From JAVBOW01 sp031551595 (GTDB taxonomy: Bacteria; Bacteroidota; Bacteroidia; Bacteroidales; Rikenellaceae): DNA of 28,298 bases. The stretch lies in contig JAVBNK010000110.1 in NCBI GenBank assembly GCA_031551595.1, positions 1-28,298 on the forward strand, written 5' to 3'. Both the position numbers and the translations under genes were made by a program. Shown here in pieces: positions 22,566 to 28,298 of this stretch (position 1 is its first letter; each line of letters starts with the position of its first letter). Below the pieces are notes generated by a model. The model was given only the letters and a program-made list of their open reading frames with translations, ran no database searches and was not told the DNA's origin.

Positions 22566-23384
22566 TTAGTCGTTGAGCGAGAAACGCTTGTAGGCGACAA
22601 CGGTAGCGTCCGCAACGGCAGCCTTGATAAAAGCGCCCACGGTCATCTTGTTGTTCTTCACCAGCGGCTGGTTCAGCAGCGTGTTCTCGGCCAGGAATTT
22701 ATTCACCTTGCCTTCGGCGATCTTATCGAGCATCGCTTCGGGTTTGCCTTCCAGGCGGGCCTGTTCGCGGCCGATCTGGCGCTCTTTCTCGATCACCTCT
22801 TTCGGGCAATCCTCGGGGCTGATCGACACCGGGGCCATCGCCGTAGCCTGCATGGCCACATCTTTGGCCACCTCGGCCGGAACCTCCCGGTTCAGGCCGA
22901 TCAGCGTACCCAGCTTATTGTTCATGTGGACGTAAGCCGAAACCATCGGGGCTTCAATGCGGCCATAGTAAGCCAGTTCCACTTTCTCACCGGTCTGGCC
23001 CGATTTTTCGGTCACGATCTCGGCCACGGTCTTGCCGTCGACCTTCACGGCCATCAGCGCATCCAGGTCGGCCGCGTCGTTCGCCACGGCGATATCGAGG
23101 ATCGAGTTGGCCGACGCCACGAAATCGGCATTCTTGGCCACGAAGTCCGTCTCGCACGCCAGGCACAGCAGGTAACCCTTCGTACCCGTCACTTTCGACA
23201 CCACGACGCCTTCCGTAGCGGTCCGGTCCGAGCGCTTGCTGGCGATCAGTTTCCCTTTTTCGCGGATGATCTCCTGGGCGCGGGTAAAATCGCCCGCAGC
23301 TTCGATCAGCGCGTTCTTGCAATCCATCATGCCCGCTCCGGTCATCGCGCGGAGCTTGGCTACATCTGCAGCTTTAATTTCCAT
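22566..23384 (-). CDS. tsf: Translation elongation factor Ts
   Basis: EF-Ts exchanges GDP for GTP on EF-Tu. The 272 residues show the N-terminal UBA-like domain (ADVAKLRAMTGAGMMDCKNALIEAAGD), then the core with TDFV at 79-82 in ACETDFVAKN, which contacts EF-Tu, and the C-terminal QPLVKNNKMTVGAFIKAA. The length is normal. The start ATG at 23384 gives the standard N-terminus. It is the last gene of the ribosomal operon, 201 nt after rpsB, a long gap containing a strong hairpin that could tune its level relative to rpsB. A terminator follows. Confidence 0.97.
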   Translation of the reverse strand: MEIKAADVAKLRAMTGAGMMDCKNALIEAAGDFTRAQEIIREKGKLIASKRSDRTATEGVVVSKVTGTKGYLLCLACETDFVAKNADFVASANSILDIAVANDAADLDALMAVKVDGKTVAEIVTEKSGQTGEKVELAYYGRIEAPMVSAYVHMNNKLGTLIGLNREVPAEVAKDVAMQATAMAPVSISPEDCPKEVIEKERQIGREQARLEGKPEAMLDKIAEGKVNKFLAENTLLNQPLVKNNKMTVGAFIKAAVADATVVAYKRFSLND

Positions 23385-23515
23385 ATCTTTCAGTTTTAAT
23401 TTTAATCCTGGTTACCGGGCAGCGGACCTGCCGTCAGGCCCTTCTCCCCATTTGCCGAAACATTCCGGCCCCGTTTCCGTGCGGGCCCGGACTCTCCGGC
23501 TCCCCTTAACATTCC

Positions 23516-23564
23516 GGGCGCAGCGAAAAACCCCGTTCTCTGTCCAAGGTTCCCCGCTACGCCC
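23516..23564 (-). other. Stable hairpin in the rpsB-tsf spacer
   Basis: GGGCGCAGCG (23516-23525) faces CGCTACGCCC (23555-23564). As minus-strand RNA all ten positions pair, one as G-U. It begins about 21 nt after the rpsB stop. Elsewhere in the 200-nt spacer, AACATTCCGG occurs twice (23459-23468 and 23508-23517) and GGACCTG/CAGGCCC can pair. It may be a processing site, a partial terminator or a regulatory leader of tsf. Confidence 0.55.
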
Positions 23565-23585
23565 GTCAATGAATCTATCCGGCGC

Positions 23586-24413
23586 TTATTCGGCGGCGGC
23601 CTCTTCGGCAGCGGGTTCGACCGCTACGGCCTCTTCCGAATGGGCTTTAACGGCTTTTCTGATCCTCGGTTTAGCTTCTTTCTCCTCCTTGGCGGGGGCT
23701 TCGGCAGCCTCTTTCTCCTTTTCGAGCTTGCGCTCGGTGAGGCCCTCTGCAATCGCCTGGGTGATCACGCCCAGGATGGCTTCGATCGACTTGGTCGCAT
23801 CGTCGTTCGCCGGTATTACGTAGTCAATGTTGGTTGGATCGCAACAAGTATCTACCATAGCGAATACAGGGATGCTCAGCCGGTTGGCTTCACGCACCGC
23901 ATTGGCCTCTTTCTGCACGTCCACGACGAACAGCGCGGCCGGAAGGCGCGTAAGGTCGGCGATCGAGCCGAGGTTCTTCTCCAGTTTGGCGCGCTGGCGT
24001 GCGATCTGGAGTTTTTCGCGTTTAGAAAAATTGTCGTAAGTACCGTCAGAGGTCATTTTGTCGATGGTCGACATTTTCTTGACGGCCTTGCGTATCGTGG
24101 GGAAGTTGGTCAACATACCGCCCGGCCAGCGCTCCGTAACATACGGCATTCCGACCGCCGATACCTTTTCGGCTACCGTGTCTTTCGCCTGCTTCTTCGT
24201 GGCTACGAAGAGGATGCGGCGACCGCTTTTCACGATCTGCTTGGCAGCGGCCGCGGCCTCATCGAGCTTCACAACCGGTTTGTGCAGGTCGATGATGTGG
24301 ATCCCGTTCTTCTCCATGAAAATATACGGAGCCATCTTGGGCTTCCATTTGCGCTTGAGGTGGCCGAAGTGTACGCCGGCCTCCAATAATGTATTAAAAT
24401 CTGTACGTGGCAT
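23586..24413 (-). CDS. rpsB: 30S ribosomal protein uS2
   Basis: Small-subunit protein S2, needed for S1 binding in many bacteria. The first 225 residues are canonical: LLEAGVHFGHLKRKWKPKMAPYIF, GIHIIDLHKP, ILFVATKKQAKD, YVTERWPGGMLTNF, DLTRLPAALFVVDVQKEANAVREANRLSIPVFAMVDTCCDPTNIDYVIPANDDA. Then comes a tail of about 50 residues rich in Ala, Glu and Lys, which makes the protein longer than the E. coli form (241). The ATG at 24413 gives the standard start. It lies 167 nt after rpsI, with three hairpin repeats in between that may serve as its leader. Upstream of tsf in the usual order. Confidence 0.97.
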   Translation of the reverse strand: MPRTDFNTLLEAGVHFGHLKRKWKPKMAPYIFMEKNGIHIIDLHKPVVKLDEAAAAAKQIVKSGRRILFVATKKQAKDTVAEKVSAVGMPYVTERWPGGMLTNFPTIRKAVKKMSTIDKMTSDGTYDNFSKREKLQIARQRAKLEKNLGSIADLTRLPAALFVVDVQKEANAVREANRLSIPVFAMVDTCCDPTNIDYVIPANDDATKSIEAILGVITQAIAEGLTERKLEKEKEAAEAPAKEEKEAKPRIRKAVKAHSEEAVAVEPAAEEAAAE

Positions 24414-24445
24414 TTCTGTCTTTCTAAAATTTTAAACTCTCTTTC

Positions 24446-24517
24446 GTCAACCCTGCGGGTAGTGTCCTTGACAATCCTGCGGGTTTTGTCGCGGGGGTCG
24501 AACCGTGCGGTAGTACC
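24446..24517 (-). repeat. Three tandem 21-bp hairpin repeats in the rpsB leader
   Basis: Plus-strand units start at 24446, 24470 and 24497. Units 1 and 2 (GTCAACCCTGCGGGTAGTGTC and GACAATCCTGCGGGTTTTGTC, cited for comparison only) agree at 17 of 21 bases, and unit 3 (24497-24517) is more diverged. As minus-strand RNA each centre forms a small hairpin (ACCC-gca-GGGT; GACAA..CC-cgca-GG..TTGTC; ACCG-ca-CGGT). They sit between the rpsI stop and the rpsB start. A role in S2 autoregulation or mRNA processing is possible. Confidence 0.6.
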
Positions 24518-24580
24518 TTATATATGGTAGTCCGTCCGGTTTAGGCGGCCGCCCGTGCAATCCGGTATCCGGGGCGCAGA

Positions 24581-24967
24581 TTAACGCTTGCTGAACTGGA
24601 ACCTGCGGCGTGCACCCGGTTGTCCCGGTTTCTTACGCTCAACCTCCCGCGAATCACGCGTCATGAAGCCGTTTTTCTTCAGGATAGGGCGGTGTGCGGC
24701 GTCGATTTCGCAAAGGGCGCGCGCGATGCCCAGCCTGGCGGCTTCGGCCTGTCCGTGGATGCCGCCGCCATCGAGGGTGATGGTGATGTCGTAGCTACCC
24801 TCCAGACCCGTCACCTGAAGCGGCTGCTTCACGACGAACTGGAAGATTTCCAGCGGAAAGTAGTTGTCCAGCGAACGGTGGTTGATCGTAATGTTTCCGG
24901 TACCCGGTTTCACGTATACGCGGGCCACAGCGGCCTTTCTACGTCCTACGGTGTTTACAACTTCCAT
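24581..24967 (-). CDS. rpsI: 30S ribosomal protein uS9
   Basis: Small-subunit protein S9, whose C-terminal tail reaches the P-site tRNA. The 128 residues contain NTVGRRKAAVARVYVKPG, ITINHRSLDNYFP, GGGIHGQAEAARLGIARAL and the basic end KKPGQPGARRRFQFSKR, with the terminal SKR typical of the family. The start is placed at 24967 (MEVVNTVGRRK), as in Bacteroides homologues; the ATG at 24973, overlapping the rplM stop (TAATG), would add Met-Ser. It follows rplM directly, as in most bacteria, and is cotranscribed with it. Confidence 0.96.
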   Translation of the reverse strand: MEVVNTVGRRKAAVARVYVKPGTGNITINHRSLDNYFPLEIFQFVVKQPLQVTGLEGSYDITITLDGGGIHGQAEAARLGIARALCEIDAAHRPILKKNGFMTRDSREVERKKPGQPGARRRFQFSKR

Positions 24968-24972
24968 ACTCA

Positions 24973-25428
24973 TTACTTGATCTCGTTTAATTTGATTTCT
25001 TTGGGCGACTGGCCTGCGTGGGGATGTTCCGCGCCGGCATACACCTTCAGGTTCTTGAGCTGCGCGGCGCCCAGGCGCGTACGGGGAAGCATGCCTTTGA
25101 CTGCTTTCTCGATCACGAATTCGGGTTTGCGCTTCAGGTACTCGGCGGGGGTAGCGAAACGCTGACCTCCGGGGTAGCCCGTGTGTCGTACGTAGACCTT
25201 ATCGGTCATCTTCTTGCCGGTCAACCTCACTTTTTCAGCGTTGATAACGATCACGTTATCGCCGCTGTCGCAGTGGGGAGTGAAATCCGGCTTGTTCTTG
25301 CCGCGCAGGATCTTCGCGATCTGCGAGGCGAGCCTTCCCAACACTTCGCCGTTGGCGTCGATCACAACCCAGGACTTGGTGTTGTGCTGCGGGCTGGCGT
25401 AGGTTGTCTTGTAGCTTAATGACTCCAC
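24973..25428 (-). CDS. rplM: 50S ribosomal protein uL13
   Basis: Large-subunit protein L13, an early assembly protein. The 151 residues carry SWVVIDANGEVLGRLASQIAKILRGK, FTPHCDSGDNVIVINAEKVRLTGKK, YVRHTGYPGG and AVKGMLPRTRLGAAQLKNLKVYAGAEHPHAGQSP, all typical. The start is GTG at 25428, because the N-terminus then reads (M)ESLSYKTTYAS, like the MDTLSYKT of Bacteroides proteins; no ATG is suitably placed. First gene of the rplM-rpsI-rpsB-tsf operon, preceded by an 80-nt leader and a -7 element. Confidence 0.96.
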   Translation of the reverse strand: MESLSYKTTYASPQHNTKSWVVIDANGEVLGRLASQIAKILRGKNKPDFTPHCDSGDNVIVINAEKVRLTGKKMTDKVYVRHTGYPGGQRFATPAEYLKRKPEFVIEKAVKGMLPRTRLGAAQLKNLKVYAGAEHPHAGQSPKEIKLNEIK

Positions 25429-25514
25429 TTGTGTTTGTTTTTATTACGTTAATACTTGTCCGGGAACACCATCACGGCCGTCCCGTCGATCCAACACCCT
25501 ATAATAAGGGCTTG

Positions 25515-25522
25515 CAAAGGTA
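25515..25522 (-). promoter_or_regulatory. -7 element of the rplM operon promoter
   Basis: TACCTTTG on the minus strand matches TAnnTTTG, and 18 nt upstream the sequence reads TTTA within a T-run (one mismatch from TTTG). Transcription would start near 25508. The first leader bases contain CCCT-tattat-AGGG, a small hairpin. The leader of about 80 nt could hold an L13 autoregulatory site, but none is recognised. Confidence 0.65.
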
Positions 25523-25647
25523 GGATAATTTTTCTGAAAATAAAAAAATCCATGTCCCGCAGACGCCTTTTTTTATGCCGCCGGGGAAAAATGGGATAAA
25601 AGCCTAATCCTTACCGGTCCGGACGCCCCGTGCAAACAAGGGATAAA

Positions 25648-25945
25648 CGTAAAATACAGGCTCATATTTTAACGTGAATTGCGCTTAAGGAATCGCATTA
25701 AATTACTATTTACCAGCATCAAACCTCACGATCCATAAGCATGACTCGCCTTAACGGCTTCTGTCGAAGCCGCATTGGTACTGAAAGGCCCTCCCCTGCC
25801 CGCCCTCTCAAGGGGGGCGGGCTTGCAAATGACTATGAATAGCCATTTACCTAATGGAAGAATGAGTTGCTTAAGCAACTCACGCTATTTTACAAGCCAT
25901 TTTTTCGCCTTCAGGCGGAAACGGCAACGAATCCCATACAGGATT
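25648..25945. repeat. Cluster of seven hairpins in a gene-free region
   Basis: The gap 25529-25973 has no convincing gene but many inverted repeats: ACGTAAAATA/TATTTTAACGT (about 25650-25676), CGGCTTC-tgtc-GAAGCCG (25755-25772), GCCCGCCC/GGGCGGGC (25798-25822), AAATGaCTAT-ga-ATAGcCATTT (25827-25848), the perfect palindrome GAGTTGCTTAAGCAACTC (25864-25881), CGCCT-tc-AGGCG (25906-25917) and AATCC/GGATT (25930-25945). The first includes TTAACGTGA, which resembles the end of the element at 20818-21066. None has a clear T-tract. It could be a mosaic of small repeats, a remnant of non-autonomous elements, or a structured RNA. Confidence 0.5.
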
Positions 25946-25973
25946 TCTCACGCAGATGCGGACACGGCTTACA

Positions 25974-26753
25974 TCAAAGCGACGAGGTGCCCCGGAGCAG
26001 TTCGGTTTGCAGGCGGGAGGGGGTGAGGTCGGTGATCACTTTGCCTCCCTCGGCGATCGCAATCAGCCCGGTTTCCTCGGACACCACCACGATGCGTGCA
26101 TCCGACACTTCACTCATCCCCATGGCCGCGCGGTGGCGCATACCGAACGTATCCGGCACCTCGGCCTCGGTGGACGGCAGCACGCATTTGGCGGCGATAA
26201 TGCGTCCCTTGTTGATGAGTACCGCTCCGTCGTGCAATGGCGAGTTTTTGAAGAAGATATTTTTCAGCAGCGAAGACGACACCCGCGCATCGAGGATCAC
26301 GCCCGTTTCGGCAATCACCTGCAGGTCGCTGCGCTGTTGCACCACGATCAGCGCCCCGGTTTTCGAGGCGGCCAGGTCGGTGCAGGCCTTGACGATGGGA
26401 TGGACGTATTCGAGGTGTTCGTTCTGGTACTCGTGCATGTCGAACAGCCGCCCGAAGAAGGTTTTGTTACCCAGCTTGCTGCGGGTGCCGATGATGTGCA
26501 GGAAACGGCGTATTTCGGGCTGAAACACCACCACAAGGGCGATTACGCCTACACCCACGATCTGGCCCAGGATGGCCGACAGCAACTCCATGTTGAGCGC
26601 CCGGACGATGATCCACAGCAGGTAGATGATAATGATGCCGGTGAGGATGCTCGGGGCGTGCGTGCCTTTGGTGAGTTTATAGATGTAGTACATGATGGTC
26701 GCCACGACCATAATGTCGACGATGTCCAGTATCGTTATGTGGATAAAATCCAT
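25974..26753 (-). CDS. cdaA: Diadenylate cyclase CdaA
   Basis: CdaA makes cyclic di-AMP from two ATP at the inner membrane. The 259 residues have three N-terminal hydrophobic helices (about 8-24, 36-52, 60-76), the linker FQPEIRRFLHIIGT and a DisA_N catalytic domain (about 95-250) with DGA at 175-177 (SPLHDGAVLI) and RHR at 206-208 (GMRHRAAMG), the two signature motifs. The length is normal for the membrane type (TIGR00159). The ATG at 26753 follows a -7 element by 22 nt. No CdaR or GlmM gene is beside it, unlike in Firmicutes. secDF lies upstream but is cut off by a terminator. c-di-AMP usually governs potassium and osmotic balance and cell-wall stress. Confidence 0.95.
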   Translation of the reverse strand: MDFIHITILDIVDIMVVATIMYYIYKLTKGTHAPSILTGIIIIYLLWIIVRALNMELLSAILGQIVGVGVIALVVVFQPEIRRFLHIIGTRSKLGNKTFFGRLFDMHEYQNEHLEYVHPIVKACTDLAASKTGALIVVQQRSDLQVIAETGVILDARVSSSLLKNIFFKNSPLHDGAVLINKGRIIAAKCVLPSTEAEVPDTFGMRHRAAMGMSEVSDARIVVVSEETGLIAIAEGGKVITDLTPSRLQTELLRGTSSL

Positions 26754-26775
26754 GAAGCCCGGTTAAACGCAGTCA

Positions 26776-26783
26776 CAAAGATA
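26776..26783 (-). promoter_or_regulatory. -7 element of the cdaA promoter
   Basis: On the minus strand TATCTTTG matches TAnnTTTG; it is followed by the cdaA ATG after 22 nt. No clear -33 TTTG is present at 18-20 nt. Confidence 0.55.
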
Positions 26784-26817
26784 AAATAAAATGGGGTAAA
26801 TCCCTACGATGCTATCT

Positions 26818-26856
26818 ATAAAAGTCAACGGCAGGCCATTGAAAAGCCTGCCGTTG
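26818..26856 (-). terminator. Terminator of secDF
   Basis: An 11-bp perfect stem CAACGGCAGGC / GCCTGCCGTTG (26826-26836 with 26846-26856) is followed on the minus strand by ACTTTTAT. It lies 21 nt after the secDF stop and separates it from cdaA. Confidence 0.88.
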
Positions 26857-26877
26857 GACGATAACGTATTGCGGGGA

Positions 26878-28298
26878 TTAATTTTTAGCCGCCGCTTTTT
26901 TGTTCTTGCGCATGATGAAGTCGTAAGCCACGGGCGTCGCGACGAACACCGACGAGAACGTACCGATCAGGATACCGAACATCAGGGCGAAGATAAATCC
27001 TCGGATCACCTCGCCTCCAAACAGGAAGATGGCGACCAGCACGACCAGCGTCGTGCCTGCGGTGTTAACCGTACGGGCCAGGGTGCTGTTGATGGCGTTA
27101 TTGATATTCTCTTTGATATCGCGTTTCGGGTAAAGGTGCATGTATTCGCGGATACGGTCGAAGATGATCACCGTGTCGTTGATCGAGTAACCGATGATCG
27201 TGAGGATGGCCGCGATGAACGACTGGTTGATCTCCAGGTTGAAGGGCAACAAGCCGTAGAACATCGAGAAGATACCGACCGTAAGCACGGCGTCGTGGGC
27301 CAGCGACACCACGGCGCCCACGCCCCACTGCCATTTGCTGAAGCGGATGGCGATATAGATGGCGATGGCCAGGAGGCTGAACAGGACGGCGATAAACGAT
27401 TTTCTCGTGATTTCATTCGACACCGCCGAGCCCACCATGTCCATCGAGATGATCCCGTTGGGGTTGGTCTTGGTGGTCATGAACTCATCCTCGGGGATGG
27501 GGTTCGCATAGAGCGGCATGAGGGCCTTGTAGAGCATCCCGTTGATCTCTGCGGTCACTTCGCCGGCCTCTTCGTTAGAGCTTTCGACCTTGTACTGGGT
27601 GACGATACGCATCTGGTTTTCCGTACCGTACTGTTTCACGTCGACGCTGCCGTGCTGGTCGTCCGTGAAGACCGTTTTCAGGGCGTCACGCACCTCGTCG
27701 GCAGTCACATTCTGGTCGAAGCGCACCACATAGGCGCGGCCGCCGGTGAAATCGACGCCGTAATTCAGCCCGCGGGTAGCCAGCGAAGCGATGCTCGCCA
27801 CGAGCAGCGCTGCCGATATGAAATAGGTGATCTTACGGATCGAAATGAAGTTGACGTGGGTGTTATAAAGGAAGTTCTCTGTGTATTTGTTCGAGAATTT
27901 GATCGTCCGCTCTTTCTTTTCGGTCAGGTCGGAGATGATGATGCGGGTGATGAAGATCGCGCAGAAGAGCGAGGTGATGATACCGATGATCAGCGTGGTG
28001 GCGAAGCCCTGTACGGGACCCGTACCGAAGATAAACAGCACGATGGCCGTGATCAGCGTGGTGACGTTACCGTCGATGATGGCCGAGTAGGCGTTCGAGA
28101 AGCCGTCCTTGATCGAGAGGCTCAGGGCTTTGCCCGTGCGCAGCTCCTCTTTTATACGCTCATAGATGATCACGTTCGCATCGACGGCCATACCCATCGT
28201 CAGCACGATACCGGCGATACCGGGCAGCGTGAGCACGAACCCGAACGAGGCGAGCACCCCGAACAGGAAGAACAGGTTGCAGATCAGCGCCACGTTGG
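26878..28298 (-). CDS. secDF: Protein translocase SecDF, fused form (5' part outside window)
   Basis: SecD and SecF form a proton-driven RND-type helper of the SecYEG translocon in the inner membrane. About 473 residues are visible. The first part is the C-terminal SecD membrane region (LICNLFFLFGVLASFGFVLTLPGIAG, GMAVDANVIIYERIKEELRTG). After a linker (about fragment residue 140) SecF begins in the same frame: ISIRKITYFISAALLV, the periplasmic head with GLNYGVDFTGGRAYVVRF, and the SecF membrane part with INDTVIIFDRIREYMHLYP. A single SecDF polypeptide is typical of Bacteroidota. The frame is open through the window edge, so the true start lies outside. A terminator follows the stop. Confidence 0.96.
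   Translation of the reverse strand, partial: NVALICNLFFLFGVLASFGFVLTLPGIAGIVLTMGMAVDANVIIYERIKEELRTGKALSLSIKDGFSNAYSAIIDGNVTTLITAIVLFIFGTGPVQGFATTLIIGIITSLFCAIFITRIIISDLTEKKERTIKFSNKYTENFLYNTHVNFISIRKITYFISAALLVASIASLATRGLNYGVDFTGGRAYVVRFDQNVTADEVRDALKTVFTDDQHGSVDVKQYGTENQMRIVTQYKVESSNEEAGEVTAEINGMLYKALMPLYANPIPEDEFMTTKTNPNGIISMDMVGSAVSNEITRKSFIAVLFSLLAIAIYIAIRFSKWQWGVGAVVSLAHDAVLTVGIFSMFYGLLPFNLEINQSFIAAILTIIGYSINDTVIIFDRIREYMHLYPKRDIKENINNAINSTLARTVNTAGTTLVVLVAIFLFGGEVIRGFIFALMFGILIGTFSSVFVATPVAYDFIMRKNKKAAAKN

Noticed and set aside
24446..24517. A CRISPR array
   Set aside because: Only three diverged units with 3-6 nt between them, inside a ribosomal operon, and no cas genes.
25529..25973. 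Riboswitch or attC-like integron site
   Set aside because: The hairpins do not match any riboswitch core I know, there is no integrase, and the nearby gene on the right strand (cdaA) is transcribed towards this region rather than away from it.
25775..26026. Short plus-strand open frame in the hairpin cluster
   Set aside because: It is encoded through several palindromes and runs into the cdaA gene; composition is not protein-like.

Overview
The window reads as about 28.3 kb of chromosome from a high-GC member of the Bacteroidota, most likely a Rikenellaceae/Alistipes-type gut bacterium; the genus is an inference. The grounds are several TAnnTTTG -7 promoter elements, two of them with a TTTG box 18 nt upstream, weak Shine-Dalgarno sites, a fused SecDF, a 57-residue Hc1-type histone-like protein, and the gene order rplM-rpsI-rpsB-tsf.

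Layout. (1) 1-1035, minus: 5' part of valS, divergent from lon (1320-3746, plus), which ends in a strong terminator. (2) 4049-19099, plus: one uninterrupted exopolysaccharide/surface-glycan operon of 13 genes. It opens with a stand-alone receiver protein and an initiating sugar-phosphate transferase that carries a degenerate receiver-like N-terminus. Then come a TolC-like outer-membrane protein, a Wzc-like chain-length protein with a decayed P-loop, a Wzy/O-antigen-ligase-like protein, a GT2 enzyme, a membrane GT2, a GT4, a hexapeptide acyltransferase, a GT2, a Wzx-type flippase, a GT4-like enzyme and a second membrane GT2. Many junctions are ATGA or longer overlaps, so the genes are probably translationally coupled. 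(3) 19102-21891, minus: lpxI, a roughly 249-bp inverted-repeat element, lpxB and an NlpE-like lipoprotein, covering two lipid A steps and an envelope lipoprotein. (4) 22162-22335, minus: small Hc1-like gene with its own promoter and terminator. (5) 22566-25428, minus: rplM-rpsI-rpsB-tsf, with long structured spacers before rpsB and tsf. (6) 25529-25973: gene-free stretch with at least seven hairpins. (7) 25974-28298, minus: cdaA (c-di-AMP synthase) and the 3' part of secDF, separated by a terminator and a promoter.

How it works together. The central operon encodes a Wzx/Wzy-style pathway: a phosphoglycosyltransferase primes the lipid carrier, GT2/GT4 enzymes build and an acyltransferase may decorate the repeat unit, Wzx flips it, the Wzy-like protein polymerises it, and the Wzc-like/TolC-like pair probably controls length and export. 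No Wza-type export protein, no nucleotide-sugar genes and no active tyrosine-kinase motif are visible. A TolC-like half-protein occupies the Wza position, and a receiver/pseudo-receiver pair sits at the initiation step. That combination is the most unusual system in the window.

Best leads beyond the genes: the inverted-repeat element between lpxI and lpxB, a ~41-bp motif shared by two intergenic regions 20.8 kb apart, a triple hairpin repeat in the rpsB leader, and the hairpin cluster beside cdaA.
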